Positions 54,101 to 61,747 of a stretch of DNA of 64,000 nucleotides are shown here, in pieces. The notes beneath the pieces are model-generated. The model was not told where the DNA came from. It did no database searches and was given only the letters and a program-made list of their open reading frames with translations. Within the stretch, counting starts at the first letter, position 1; each line of letters begins with the position of its first letter. The position numbers and the translations under genes were made by a program. The stretch covers positions 1 to 64,000 of the forward strand of contig JAUHYC010000004.1 of assembly GCA_030426685.1 (NCBI GenBank). Direction: 5' to 3'. This DNA is from Alphaproteobacteria bacterium (GTDB lineage: Bacteria; Pseudomonadota; Alphaproteobacteria; Rhodobacterales; Rhodobacteraceae).

Positions 54101-54378
54101 AATATGAAAATCACGCGTTTACCCTGCGACTGGCCCGCTCGGGACGCGATCTGATTGTGCCAGCGGAAAAGGATGCGGCACAGGCGTTGAATGAGGCGGG
54201 AATTCATGTCGATGTGAAATGCTCTGACGGGATTTGTGGCGTTTGCAAATGCGGTGTGATTTCGGGTGATATCGAACACCGCGATTTCGTTTTGTCCAAC
54301 AAACAGCGCAAAGACGCGATCATCCTGTGTCAAAGCAGGGCAGCGCAAAAAGATGGCCTGATCGAGATTGACCTCTGA
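51166..54378 (+). CDS. rdhA: self-sufficient reductive dehalogenase (RdhA-FMN reductase-ferredoxin fusion)
   Basis: 1070 residues, with AGGAGG seven bases before ATG. Residues about 1-650 are RdhA: cobalamin-dependent core, candidate catalytic Y427 (WTWYSHD), and two [4Fe-4S] sites, C559/C562/C565/C569 (CESCNKCAREC) and C608/C611/C615 with C595. Residues about 745-985 are a phthalate-dioxygenase-reductase-like module (RQYSMSG flavin site, GGIGITPM and YTCGPDRYM nucleotide sites). Residues about 985-1070 are a plant-type [2Fe-2S] ferredoxin (C1019, C1024, C1027, C1055). There is no Tat signal, so it is cytosolic and catabolic like BhbA and NpRdhA, taking electrons from NAD(P)H. The expected reaction is removal of Br or Cl from a halophenol-type substrate. 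The N-terminal part also contains a degenerate duplicate of the cobalamin-core motif (207-270 versus 486-551). Confidence 0.92.
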   Translation: MGIRFFSDKNRPVHMGPYPLERLARQDRLPDLAQVPPMRTLSFHRPDQPESIVNAMGEFQAMMDAIRDGFVNPVASVIPSDPTARANHLKAFGYFNDASMMGCGPLPTGAMLSETRRNPDIDRLAHALRTRQTKTLASGIDVIMADLKEGMEAAPKPIDSHRHAIVFLYEFNRDPDPSEPGAEWIADAQDHRACLLATENAVVIANYIRLLGFDARAHTAMSTEVDLGKLAVAAGLAAVEGGAVVVPWLGKRFGLAAVTTEMEIAHDRPLRPMREQPWFRTQGPAWWLGAGFAKNALNRDAYAKRRYVDGAHPFENLKRVDNPTTYIDEENVARVPKRADMFARAQFGDMGKALQDAAKGGHYVRKSAPSFAQRRALGAFVLLQDGNSAETTSPTDPERNAANIKAASYFLGVDAVGLSRCPDWTWYSHDATGEEIVPPHDQAISMIIDQGYETMEGASGDDWISVAQSMRAYLRFSLLGGVIAQQIRNLGYKAKAHTVMDGEVLQPPLLLLSGLGEVSRIGEVILNPYLGPRLKSGVVTTDMPMAHDKPIDFGLQTFCESCNKCARECPSGAITAGPKLMFNGYEIWKSDSQKCATYRITTPGGAMCGRCMKTCPWNLEGIFKEHPFRWAAMNIPQAAPALARLDDAVGNGRLNDTKKWWWDIELQRDGAYRPSSHPLNRRDLQKDLDLRYEDQTLAVYPAYLAPHPWPYPFAMDREAGIAAYEALLTAEEYKTRKAAGDMSVIHRYQIAGDAPVMRVALTRVDKMTADVTKYEFSTLDGAPLPAWTAGAHLDVLVAPEYLRQYSMSGDPSDRSIYQIGVLREEEGRGGSALLHRIFNEGRKVFISKPINHFELDETAIKTFLMAGGIGITPMIAFAHRLHALGKPFELHYSASTRAGAGYLDDLAAMPWADHVHYHVSDEGTRANLEAILSGYQDGWHVYTCGPDRYMDAVISAAAAQGFPEEARHLEYFSVPEQPEYENHAFTLRLARSGRDLIVPAEKDAAQALNEAGIHVDVKCSDGICGVCKCGVISGDIEHRDFVLSNKQRKDAIILCQSRAAQKDGLIEIDL

Positions 54379-54505
54379 CCGGTGTCGGGGAACGACATTT
54401 CAGACCTCAAAATAACGTCGCTGTCGCCATGGACGCGGCTGGGTTGCTGCTCTAACGTCCCCCTCAAACCCAGGGAACCCTGACCAACAGGCGCGAGGAA
54501 TACTC

Positions 54506-55372
54506 ATGGATTATCACAGCCCCGCCAGCTTTGCCGAAGCTTCGGCTCTGGCTGCTAACGCGACGGGCATCACACGGTTTCTGGCCGGAGGCACGGATGT
54601 TCTGGTGCAGCTCCGCTCGGATCTGGTGACGCCCGACACGCTGATCGACATTAAGAAAATCAATGGGGTAAGTGACATCACCCGCAACGCTGATGGCAGC
54701 TGGTCGCTGGGTGTGGCCGTGACCGGCGCCGAGATGAGCGAACATCCCGAGCTTGGCCGTGACTGGCCCGGCGTGGTTGAGGCGATGGACCTGATCGGCT
54801 CGACTCAGGTGCAGGGGCGCGCAACGCTGACCGGCAACCTGTGCAACGGTTCTCCGGCGGCTGATTCCGTGCCTGCCATGGTTGCGGCAGGTGTGACCGT
54901 GACTGTCACCGGCCAGGATGGCACGCGCGAGGTCGCGGTCGAAGATATTCCGACCGGCCCCGGCAAAACCTCGCTGGCCAAAGGTGAAGTGGTCTCGGCC
55001 ATCAATATTCCCGCGCGCGGTAACAATGGCGGCGACGCCTATCTGCGCTTCATTCCGCGGACCGAGATGGACATCGCGGTGGTCGGCGTTGGCGTCAGCC
55101 TGCGTCTGAACGGTGACACCGTGACCGAAGCGCGCGTCTCCTTGGGCGCCGTGGCCCCAACCGTGCTGCTGGTCGAGGACTGTGCGCAGGCTGTCATTGG
55201 CACAACGCTGGACGATGCCGCGCTGGACGCGTTGGGCGCTGCGGCCTCTGCCGCCTGCAACCCGATTGATGACAAACGCGGCACCATTGCATTCCGTACC
55301 GAAGTGGCCGGGGTTCTGGCCAAACGCGCCGCAAAAATCGCCTATGCCCGCGCGAAGGGAGAAGATGTATGA
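54506..55372 (+). CDS. molybdenum hydroxylase FAD subunit (CoxM-like)
   Basis: 288 residues, the normal size for the medium subunit of xanthine-oxidase-family enzymes. FAD motifs AGGTDVLVQLR and the TLTGNLCNGSPAADS loop are present. It transfers electrons from the iron-sulphur subunit to the acceptor. Gene order M-S-L with ATGA overlap to the next gene matches CO dehydrogenase-like and aromatic hydroxylase operons. It starts 127 bases after the dehalogenase, which leaves room for its own promoter. Confidence 0.9.
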   Translation: MDYHSPASFAEASALAANATGITRFLAGGTDVLVQLRSDLVTPDTLIDIKKINGVSDITRNADGSWSLGVAVTGAEMSEHPELGRDWPGVVEAMDLIGSTQVQGRATLTGNLCNGSPAADSVPAMVAAGVTVTVTGQDGTREVAVEDIPTGPGKTSLAKGEVVSAINIPARGNNGGDAYLRFIPRTEMDIAVVGVGVSLRLNGDTVTEARVSLGAVAPTVLLVEDCAQAVIGTTLDDAALDALGAAASAACNPIDDKRGTIAFRTEVAGVLAKRAAKIAYARAKGEDV

Positions 55373-55848
55373 GCAAGCTCCACGTATCCACCACCGTGAA
55401 CGGGGACCCGGTCGAATACCTGTGTGACCCGCGCGAGACCCTGTTGGACTGTCTGCGCGACAAGCTAAACCTGACCGGTGCGAAAGAGGGCTGTGGCACC
55501 GGCGATTGTGGTGCGTGCTCGGTCACTGTTGATGGCCGTCTGGTCTGCTCCTGCCTGATGCTGGGTGTCGAGGCTGAGGGCAAGGAAATCGAAACGGTCG
55601 AAGGGATTGCGGACGGCGATGTCCTGCATCCGCTGCAAAAGAAGATGATCGAGTATGCCGCTCTGCAATGCGGCATCTGTACCCCGGGCATTCTGGTGGC
55701 GGCCAAGTCGCTGCTGGAGAAGAACCCAAACCCGACCGAGGAAGAAACCCGGTACTGGCTGGCGGGCAATCTCTGCCGCTGTACCGGATACGACAAGATC
55801 ATTCGCGCCGTGATGGATACGGCGGCTGAAATGCGGGAGGCGTCATAA
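55369..55848 (+). CDS. molybdenum hydroxylase [2Fe-2S] subunit (CoxS-like)
   Basis: 159 residues with both clusters: the plant-type CGTGDCGAC followed by the last Cys in VCSCLM, and the helical-type pair CGICTPG and CRCTGYD. It relays electrons from the molybdenum centre to the FAD subunit. The start overlaps the FAD-subunit stop and the stop overlaps the large-subunit ATG, so stoichiometric translation is expected. There is no signal peptide, so the complex is cytosolic. Confidence 0.94.
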   Translation: MSKLHVSTTVNGDPVEYLCDPRETLLDCLRDKLNLTGAKEGCGTGDCGACSVTVDGRLVCSCLMLGVEAEGKEIETVEGIADGDVLHPLQKKMIEYAALQCGICTPGILVAAKSLLEKNPNPTEEETRYWLAGNLCRCTGYDKIIRAVMDTAAEMREAS

Positions 55849-58103
55849 TGGCTCTGGACGATCGCAAATCCGAATTCACCTTTGTGGGCACCCGCCCGGA
55901 CCGCCCCGACGGGCTGGACAAGGTCACTGGCCGGGCAAAGTTCGGTGCGGATATGTCAGCCCCTGGCATGCTGCACGGCGCCATCCTGCGCTCGCCCCAT
56001 GCGCACGCACGGATCGTCAAGATCGACGCGTCGAAAGCTGAGGCACATAAGGACGTCAAAGCCGTTGTCACCCGCGCTGATTTCGCCGATGTGCCGTTCA
56101 AGCCTGGGCTCGAGGGTGAATTCTGGAACGTGTTGGAAAACGTCATGGCGGGCGAAAAGGCGCTCTATGACGGGCATGCCGTTGCGGCGGTCGCAGCGAC
56201 CTCGGCACTGGCGGCGCGCGATGCGCTGAAACTGATCGAGGTCGAATACGAGGTCCTGCCTCACGTCACCGATGTGGACAAGGCAATGGCCCCGGACGCG
56301 CCGGTGATCCGCGAAGGTGCGGCAGACTATTCCGTGCCCGAAGGCATGCACCCCAACGTTGTACGCTATCACGAGAGTGGTCATGGCGATGTCGAGGCCG
56401 GATTTGCCGAGGCTGATCTTGTGATAGAAGACAGCTTTGTCACCGAGGCGACCCATCAGGGCTATATCGAACCCCACGCCTGTCTGGGCGCATTGGGCGG
56501 CGATGGCAAGGGGGAACTGTGGTGCTGTACGCAAGGCCATTGGATCGTTCAGAAAACCTGCGCTGCGCTGCTGGGCATCGAGACCTCGCAGCTGCGCGTG
56601 ACCGCCTCGGAAATCGGTGGCGGGTTTGGTGGCAAGACGACGGTGTTCATCGAACCGGTCGCGCTGGCGCTCAGCCGCAAGGCCAACCGACCCGTCAAGA
56701 TCGTGATGTCGCGGTCCGAGGTGTTTCGGGCGACTGGCCCGACCTCATCGGCGTCGATGGATATCAAGATCGGCATGAAAAAGGACGGCACCATCACAGC
56801 AGCCGAAGGCATCTTCCGCCTGCAGGGTGGTGCCTTTCCGGGTGCACCCGGCGACATGACCGCGATGTGTGCCTTTGCGCCCTACAACCTGACCAACGTT
56901 CGCCAGGTCGGCTATGACGTAATGGCCAACCGCCCGAAACAGGCGGCCTATCGCGCTCCGGGCGCTCCGATGGGGGCTTTTGCGGTTGAATCCGTGCTGG
57001 ATGAGCTCTGCAATCAACTGGGTCTCGACCCGGTCGATGTACGCCTGAAAAACGCGGCGCATGAAGGCACCAAGGCCAGCTATGGCCCCACCTATGAGCG
57101 TATCGGTCTGGTCGAAACGCTTGAGGCCGCCAAGGCGCATCCGCATTACTCGGCCCCGCTAAAGCCGGGTCAGGGGCGTGGCATTTCCTGCGGCTTCTGG
57201 TTCAACCATGGCGGCGAAACCTCCGTGTCGCTGGCCCTGTCCGAAGATGGCTCGGCGCAGGTCATGGTCGGCACGCCGGATATCGGCGGCTCACGCGCGT
57301 CGATGGCTTTGATGGCGGCTGAGGTATTGGGCATTCCCTATGAAAACATCCGCGTAACCGTCGCGGATACAGCCTCGCTGGGTTATAACGACGTCTCCCA
57401 CGGCAGCCGTGTGACCTATGCCAGCGGTCTGGCCACAATCAAGGCGGCCCGCCATGCGGTCGAAAAACTGTGTGAACGCGCAGCGGCCAAATGGGGTATC
57501 CCGGTGGATGCGGTAAAATGGGAAGATGGCTGTGCAGTACCTTCCGGCCCCAATGCAGGCGATTTTGACCCGATTCCGCTGGCGGATATCACCGCCGATA
57601 TGGGACGGACGGGTGGACCGATCTCGGGCCATTTCGAAGCCACACCCGAAGGTGCAGGCGTGTCCTTTGGCACCCATATCGTCGACGCCGAGGTTGATCC
57701 GGAAACCGGCAAGACCAGTATCACCCGCTACACCGTCATTCAGGATGCGGGCAAAGCGATCCACCCGACCTATGTCGAGGGCCAGTATCAAGGCGGCGCG
57801 GCACAAGGCATCGGCTGGGCGCTGAACGAGGAATATATCTATGGCGACGATGGCCGCCTGCAGAACTCGATCTTCCTCGATTACCGCATTCCGGTTGCCA
57901 GCGACCTGCCGATGATCGACACGGTGATTGTCGAAGTGCCCAACCCCGGCCACCCGTTTGGTGTGCGTGGTGTGGGAGAGACCGGCATCGTGCCGCCTCT
58001 GGCTGCCATCGCAAACGCGGTGTCCAACGCCGCGGGTGTGCGCATGCGGCAACTGCCGATGTCACCGCCACGTATTCTGGCCGCGCTCAAGGACAATGGT
58101 TGA
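55848..58103 (+). CDS. molybdenum hydroxylase large subunit (aldehyde oxidase/CoxL superfamily)
   Basis: 751 residues, the molybdopterin-cytosine-dinucleotide subunit. Superfamily features: GLDKVTGRAKFGAD at the N-terminus, GGGFGGKT at the cofactor, QAAYRAPGAPMGAFA, and the catalytic Glu in GVRGVGETGIVPPL. It lacks the AYxCSFR loop that defines true CO dehydrogenase, so it should hydroxylate a carbon next to N or an aldehyde or aromatic ring. Adjacent to the dehalogenase and a LysR gene, an aromatic or N-heterocyclic substrate is likely. The substrate cannot be named. Confidence 0.9.
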   Translation: MALDDRKSEFTFVGTRPDRPDGLDKVTGRAKFGADMSAPGMLHGAILRSPHAHARIVKIDASKAEAHKDVKAVVTRADFADVPFKPGLEGEFWNVLENVMAGEKALYDGHAVAAVAATSALAARDALKLIEVEYEVLPHVTDVDKAMAPDAPVIREGAADYSVPEGMHPNVVRYHESGHGDVEAGFAEADLVIEDSFVTEATHQGYIEPHACLGALGGDGKGELWCCTQGHWIVQKTCAALLGIETSQLRVTASEIGGGFGGKTTVFIEPVALALSRKANRPVKIVMSRSEVFRATGPTSSASMDIKIGMKKDGTITAAEGIFRLQGGAFPGAPGDMTAMCAFAPYNLTNVRQVGYDVMANRPKQAAYRAPGAPMGAFAVESVLDELCNQLGLDPVDVRLKNAAHEGTKASYGPTYERIGLVETLEAAKAHPHYSAPLKPGQGRGISCGFWFNHGGETSVSLALSEDGSAQVMVGTPDIGGSRASMALMAAEVLGIPYENIRVTVADTASLGYNDVSHGSRVTYASGLATIKAARHAVEKLCERAAAKWGIPVDAVKWEDGCAVPSGPNAGDFDPIPLADITADMGRTGGPISGHFEATPEGAGVSFGTHIVDAEVDPETGKTSITRYTVIQDAGKAIHPTYVEGQYQGGAAQGIGWALNEEYIYGDDGRLQNSIFLDYRIPVASDLPMIDTVIVEVPNPGHPFGVRGVGETGIVPPLAAIANAVSNAAGVRMRQLPMSPPRILAALKDNG

Positions 58104-58341
58104 GGTTCACCTCTGGTCCAGCCTCCGGTCTTTGACCGGGGGTTGCGAGGTGGTGGAGGTCGAGGCCAGAACCACCGGTGAACTGCTGCGGGAACTGGTG
58201 CGTGCGCATCCGCAGTTGCAGGCCCCGATTGACGCCGGAGTCTCGGTCGCCATTGACGGGCGCATCATCGCCACCGGATTGTCCGAGCCGATCCCCGAAG
58301 GGGCCGAGGTGTACCTGATGCAGCGCCTGCGCGGCGGTTGA
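58096..58341 (+). CDS. MoaD/ThiS-family sulfur carrier-like protein
   Basis: 81 residues, ubiquitin-like. It ends in LRGG, the diglycine tail needed for adenylation and thiocarboxylate formation. It overlaps the large-subunit stop by 8 bases, so it is made with the hydroxylase. It could be a dedicated MoaD for molybdopterin synthesis or a sulfur donor for cofactor sulfuration of this enzyme. No MoaE or MoeB gene is next to it. Confidence 0.8.
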   Translation: MVEVHLWSSLRSLTGGCEVVEVEARTTGELLRELVRAHPQLQAPIDAGVSVAIDGRIIATGLSEPIPEGAEVYLMQRLRGG

Positions 58342-58353
58342 CCCACGCACGCC

Positions 58354-59226
58354 TCAGGCAAATTCGCGTGACAGGATGAAGGCGCTGCACTGCTCGGTCA
58401 GATCCTGAAAGCGAGACCGTTCGCGGATGTACAGATAAACCTGCCGCTTGTCCTGAAGGTCCGAGATCGGGCGAAACGCGACCGCTTCGGGCAGGAACTG
58501 TGCAACCGTCTGTGGCAGAACCGTAATCCACTCGCCATTCCGGACCAGTGTGATCAGAGAGTGGGTGTTGTGGATGGTGATCTCGGCGCTCTCAATTGCG
58601 GACAGGAAGGCGTGGGTCTGAATGATGTCGCACAGAGCGTTTCGCACAAATGGCGCGGTCTTGATGTCCGCAATCATCAGCGGCTCTGTTCGGGTAATCA
58701 GCGGGTGATCTGAGGCGGCAACCAGACCAAAGGAATCCTGAAACAATGGGATGGTCCGGACCCCGTTCAGCGGATGATGACCGGAGGCGATGCCGATATC
58801 GGCCTGATCTTCGGCGATGGCATCCAGCACCTGCTGGGTATCGGTATCGCGCAGCTCGATCTTTACCCCCGGAAACTCGCGCGTCATGTGGTCCAGCAGC
58901 GGCGGGAAGATCAAAGCGCCCACCGACGGGACCGATACGATCCGGATCAGCCCCTGTTCGGCCTGCGCGGCGGCTTCGATGTTCTGAACAGCCTGATCGA
59001 ATTGCCGCACCTGCCGCAATGCCAGATCGAAGACCTGCGCGCCCAGCGGTGAAAGCTGGTTTTTCCGTTCTCCTTCAAACAGCTTTTTCCCCAGATGATC
59101 TTCGAGCTGCTTCAACGTCATCGAGACGGCGGATTGCGTGCGTCCAAGCCGGTCGGCAGCCTCGGCCAGATTTCCGGTCTGGGTCACGGTGCAAAAACAG
59201 CGCAGCATCTCGATCTTGATTGCCAA
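58354..59226 (-). CDS. LysR-family transcriptional regulator
   Basis: 290 residues. Helix-turn-helix in FCTVTQTGNLAEAADRLGRTQSAVSMTL; substrate domain of the CbbR/CysB-like type (LIRIVSVPSVGALIFPPLL). Its stop is 12 bases from the convergent MoaD-like stop. It is divergent from the aldehyde dehydrogenase operon at 59328, with an inverted repeat just before its start codon. It probably controls that operon, not the molybdenum enzyme. Confidence 0.87.
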   Translation of the reverse strand: MAIKIEMLRCFCTVTQTGNLAEAADRLGRTQSAVSMTLKQLEDHLGKKLFEGERKNQLSPLGAQVFDLALRQVRQFDQAVQNIEAAAQAEQGLIRIVSVPSVGALIFPPLLDHMTREFPGVKIELRDTDTQQVLDAIAEDQADIGIASGHHPLNGVRTIPLFQDSFGLVAASDHPLITRTEPLMIADIKTAPFVRNALCDIIQTHAFLSAIESAEITIHNTHSLITLVRNGEWITVLPQTVAQFLPEAVAFRPISDLQDKRQVYLYIRERSRFQDLTEQCSAFILSREFA

Positions 59227-59227
59227 T

Positions 59228-59244
59228 CTTCAATTTCCTTGAAG
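59228..59244. promoter_or_regulatory. candidate LysR operator
   Basis: CTTCAA (59228-59233) and TTGAAG (59239-59244) are perfect inverted arms around TTTCC, containing a T-N11-A core. It lies immediately upstream of the LysR start, in the 101-base divergent gap. Confidence 0.5.
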
Positions 59245-59327
59245 CTAGTTTAAGTTATTTGAGTTTGACTGATGCGGTATGGAAAATCCATCCTGCGCCA
59301 GACGAATTCTGAACTCTGGGGCGCATC

Positions 59328-60770
59328 GTGACCAAACTGAACCTGATTGCTGGCGAATGGCTGGCAGGCGAAAGCGAAATTGAAAACCGCAACCCATCGG
59401 ATCTGAGCGATCTGGTTGGCATGTTTGCCCAAGCCAGCGCCGACCAGCTTGACGCGACGCTAGATCAGGCGCGCTTGGCGCAAGCGGAATGGGCTGCCTA
59501 CGGGCTGGAGCGCAAGCAGGCCGTTCTGAACGCCATCGGCAATGAACTCATGTCCCGCGCCGAAGAATTGGGCACACTTCTCAGCCGGGAAGAAGGCAAG
59601 CCTTTGGCCGAGGGCAAGGGTGAGGTCTATCGCGCCGGTCAGTTCTTCACCTATTATGCCGGCGAATGCCTGCGCCAGATTGGTGAAAACGCCGATTCCG
59701 TGCGCCCCGATATCGAGGTGGACGTGCGCCGAGAGGCCGTCGGCGTGGTCGCGATCATCAGTCCGTGGAACTTCCCCACTGCAACCGCCTCGTGGAAAAT
59801 TGCTCCGGCGCTGTGCTATGGCAATGCGGTTGTGTGGAAACCCGCCAACCTCACGCCCGCTTCGGCCGTGGCCCTGACCGAGATTATTGAGCGGCAGGAT
59901 ATCCCCAAAGGTCTTTTCAGCCTTGTGATGGGGTCTGGTCGGTCCATCGGTCAACGGCTGGTCGAAAGCCCCAAGGTCAACGCGATATCTTTCACCGGCT
60001 CGGTGCCGGTGGGCAAGGGCATCGCTGCTGCGGCCATCCAGAACCTGACCAAGGTGCAGATGGAGATGGGCTCAAAGAACGCGCTGGCGGTCATGGATGA
60101 TGCGGATCTCGATCTGGCGGTCACGCTCGCACTGGGCGGTGCCTTTGGCGGTACGGGGCAGAAATGCACGGCGTCCTCCCGGCTGGTCGTTCACGCGGGC
60201 ATCCACGATGCCTTTGTCGAGAAACTGGTGGCCGGCGCGCAGGCGATGAAGGTCGGCCATGCACTGGAAGAGGGCGTTCAGATGGGCCCCGTCGTCAGCC
60301 AGCAGCAACTGAATGAAAACCTCGCCTATGTCGATCTGGGCAAATCTGAAGGGGCCGAGCTGGCCTGTGGTGGCCAGCGCCATGAGATGCCGCATGACGG
60401 GTTCTACATGAGCCCGGGCGTGTTCCTGAACACCACCAACGATATGCGCATTAACCGCGAGGAAATGTTCGCGCCGCTGACATCCGTCATCAAGGTCAGC
60501 AGCTATGATGAGGCGCTGAGTGTGGTCAATGACACCAATTTCGGCCTGACCTCGGGCATCGTGACCAAATCTCTGGCACGCGCCACTCACTTCCGTCGCA
60601 ACGCGCGCACCGGTGTTGTCACCGTGAACCTGCCCACCGCTGGAACCGACTATCATGTGCCCTTTGGAGGGCGGGGCGACAGCTCGTATGGCCCACGCGA
60701 ACAGGGTAAGGCAGCGGCTGAATTCTATACAACGGTCAAAACCGCCTATATCAGCGCAGGCCCCGTCTGA
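59328..60770 (+). CDS. NAD(P)-dependent aldehyde (semialdehyde) dehydrogenase
   Basis: 480 residues from GTG 59328. Hydrolytic ALDH motifs are complete: ISPWNFPTAT, KPANLTPASA, the glutamate in QMEMGSKNA and nucleophile Cys in GTGQKCTASS. It resembles 2,5-dioxovalerate and glutarate/succinate semialdehyde dehydrogenases. It opens a run of four tightly overlapping genes divergent from a LysR gene. It overlaps the next gene by one base (TGATG), so the semialdehyde is probably formed by a product of the same operon. Confidence 0.88.
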   Translation: MTKLNLIAGEWLAGESEIENRNPSDLSDLVGMFAQASADQLDATLDQARLAQAEWAAYGLERKQAVLNAIGNELMSRAEELGTLLSREEGKPLAEGKGEVYRAGQFFTYYAGECLRQIGENADSVRPDIEVDVRREAVGVVAIISPWNFPTATASWKIAPALCYGNAVVWKPANLTPASAVALTEIIERQDIPKGLFSLVMGSGRSIGQRLVESPKVNAISFTGSVPVGKGIAAAAIQNLTKVQMEMGSKNALAVMDDADLDLAVTLALGGAFGGTGQKCTASSRLVVHAGIHDAFVEKLVAGAQAMKVGHALEEGVQMGPVVSQQQLNENLAYVDLGKSEGAELACGGQRHEMPHDGFYMSPGVFLNTTNDMRINREEMFAPLTSVIKVSSYDEALSVVNDTNFGLTSGIVTKSLARATHFRRNARTGVVTVNLPTAGTDYHVPFGGRGDSSYGPREQGKAAAEFYTTVKTAYISAGPV

Positions 60771-61747
60771 TGCTGATTGATGGGTTGCAATATGCCAACT
60801 GGTCGGAAAAGATTTTCCGCCAACTGCGCGAAGGTGGCGTGGACGCCATCCAAGTCACCATCGCCTATCATGAGAATTTCCGCGAAACGGTTCTGAATTT
60901 CGAGAAATGGAACCGCTGGTTTGAACAATACCCCGATCTGATCATGAAAGGCCGGTGGGCCAGTGACATCGATACCGCTCGGGAAACCGGGCGGACGACG
61001 GTGTTTTTTGGCTTTCAGAATCCGTCGCCCATCGAAGACGATATCGGCCTGGTGGAAATCCTGCACGATCTGGGTGCCCGGTTCATGCAGTTGACCTATA
61101 ACAATCAGTCTCTGCTGGCGACCGGCTGTTATGAGGCCCACGACACCGGAATCACCCGCATGGGCAGGCAGGTCATCAAGGAAATGAACCGCGTCGGTCT
61201 TGTGGTGGACATGAGCCATTCAGCAGATCGCTCGACCATTGAGGCCGCCGAACTGTCCGAGCGCCCCATCGCGATCACGCATGCCAACCCGCACGAATGG
61301 GCGCCCGCCCTGCGCAACAAGCGCGATACTGTGATCCGGGCAGTGACGGAAAACGGTGGGATGCTGGGCTTTTCGATCTATCCTCATCACCTGAAAGACA
61401 AGTCTGACTGCACTTTGGAGAGTTTTTGCGAGATGATTGCCCGCACCGCTGACAGATACGGGGCCGAGCACCTGGGGATAGGCACTGACCTGTGTCAGGA
61501 TCAACCCGACAGCGTGGTTGAATGGATGCGCGTAGGGCGTTGGACCAAGGAAATCGATTATGGCGAAGGCTCAAGCTCTGCCCCCGGCTTTCCGTCGATG
61601 CCCCACTGGTTCCGCGACAACCGGGATTTCGGCAATATTCGGGACGGATTGCGCGCCACCGGCATGAGCGCAGACGAGGTTGCCGGTATCATGGGCGGCA
61701 ACTGGTATCGGTTCTTCGCCGAAAACTTTGGGCCGCTCACGACATGA
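60770..61747 (+). CDS. M19 (membrane dipeptidase)-like protein with altered metal site
   Basis: 325 residues with overall M19 similarity (NQSLLATGCYEA, VVDMSHSADRST, ITHANPHEW, GGNWYRFF at the end). In renal-dipeptidase-type enzymes the N-terminal HxD binds one zinc and a Glu bridges two. Here the N-terminal motif reads DGLQYAN (L6, Y8 for His, Asp), and the bridging Glu region reads FGFQNP, while the later His residues (MSHS, ITHAN) remain. It may bind one metal or none and is unlikely to be an ordinary dipeptidase. There is no signal peptide, so a cytosolic hydrolase for a small amide or lactam is a possible role. Confidence 0.75.
   Translation: MLIDGLQYANWSEKIFRQLREGGVDAIQVTIAYHENFRETVLNFEKWNRWFEQYPDLIMKGRWASDIDTARETGRTTVFFGFQNPSPIEDDIGLVEILHDLGARFMQLTYNNQSLLATGCYEAHDTGITRMGRQVIKEMNRVGLVVDMSHSADRSTIEAAELSERPIAITHANPHEWAPALRNKRDTVIRAVTENGGMLGFSIYPHHLKDKSDCTLESFCEMIARTADRYGAEHLGIGTDLCQDQPDSVVEWMRVGRWTKEIDYGEGSSSAPGFPSMPHWFRDNRDFGNIRDGLRATGMSADEVAGIMGGNWYRFFAENFGPLTT

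Noticed and set aside
54379..54505. Terminator between the dehalogenase and molybdenum hydroxylase genes
   Set aside because: I found no stable stem followed by a T-tract, so co-transcription stays possible.
55848..58103. Form I CO dehydrogenase (coxL)
   Set aside because: The active-site loop AYxCSFR is absent; the sequence reads AYRAPGAP at that point.
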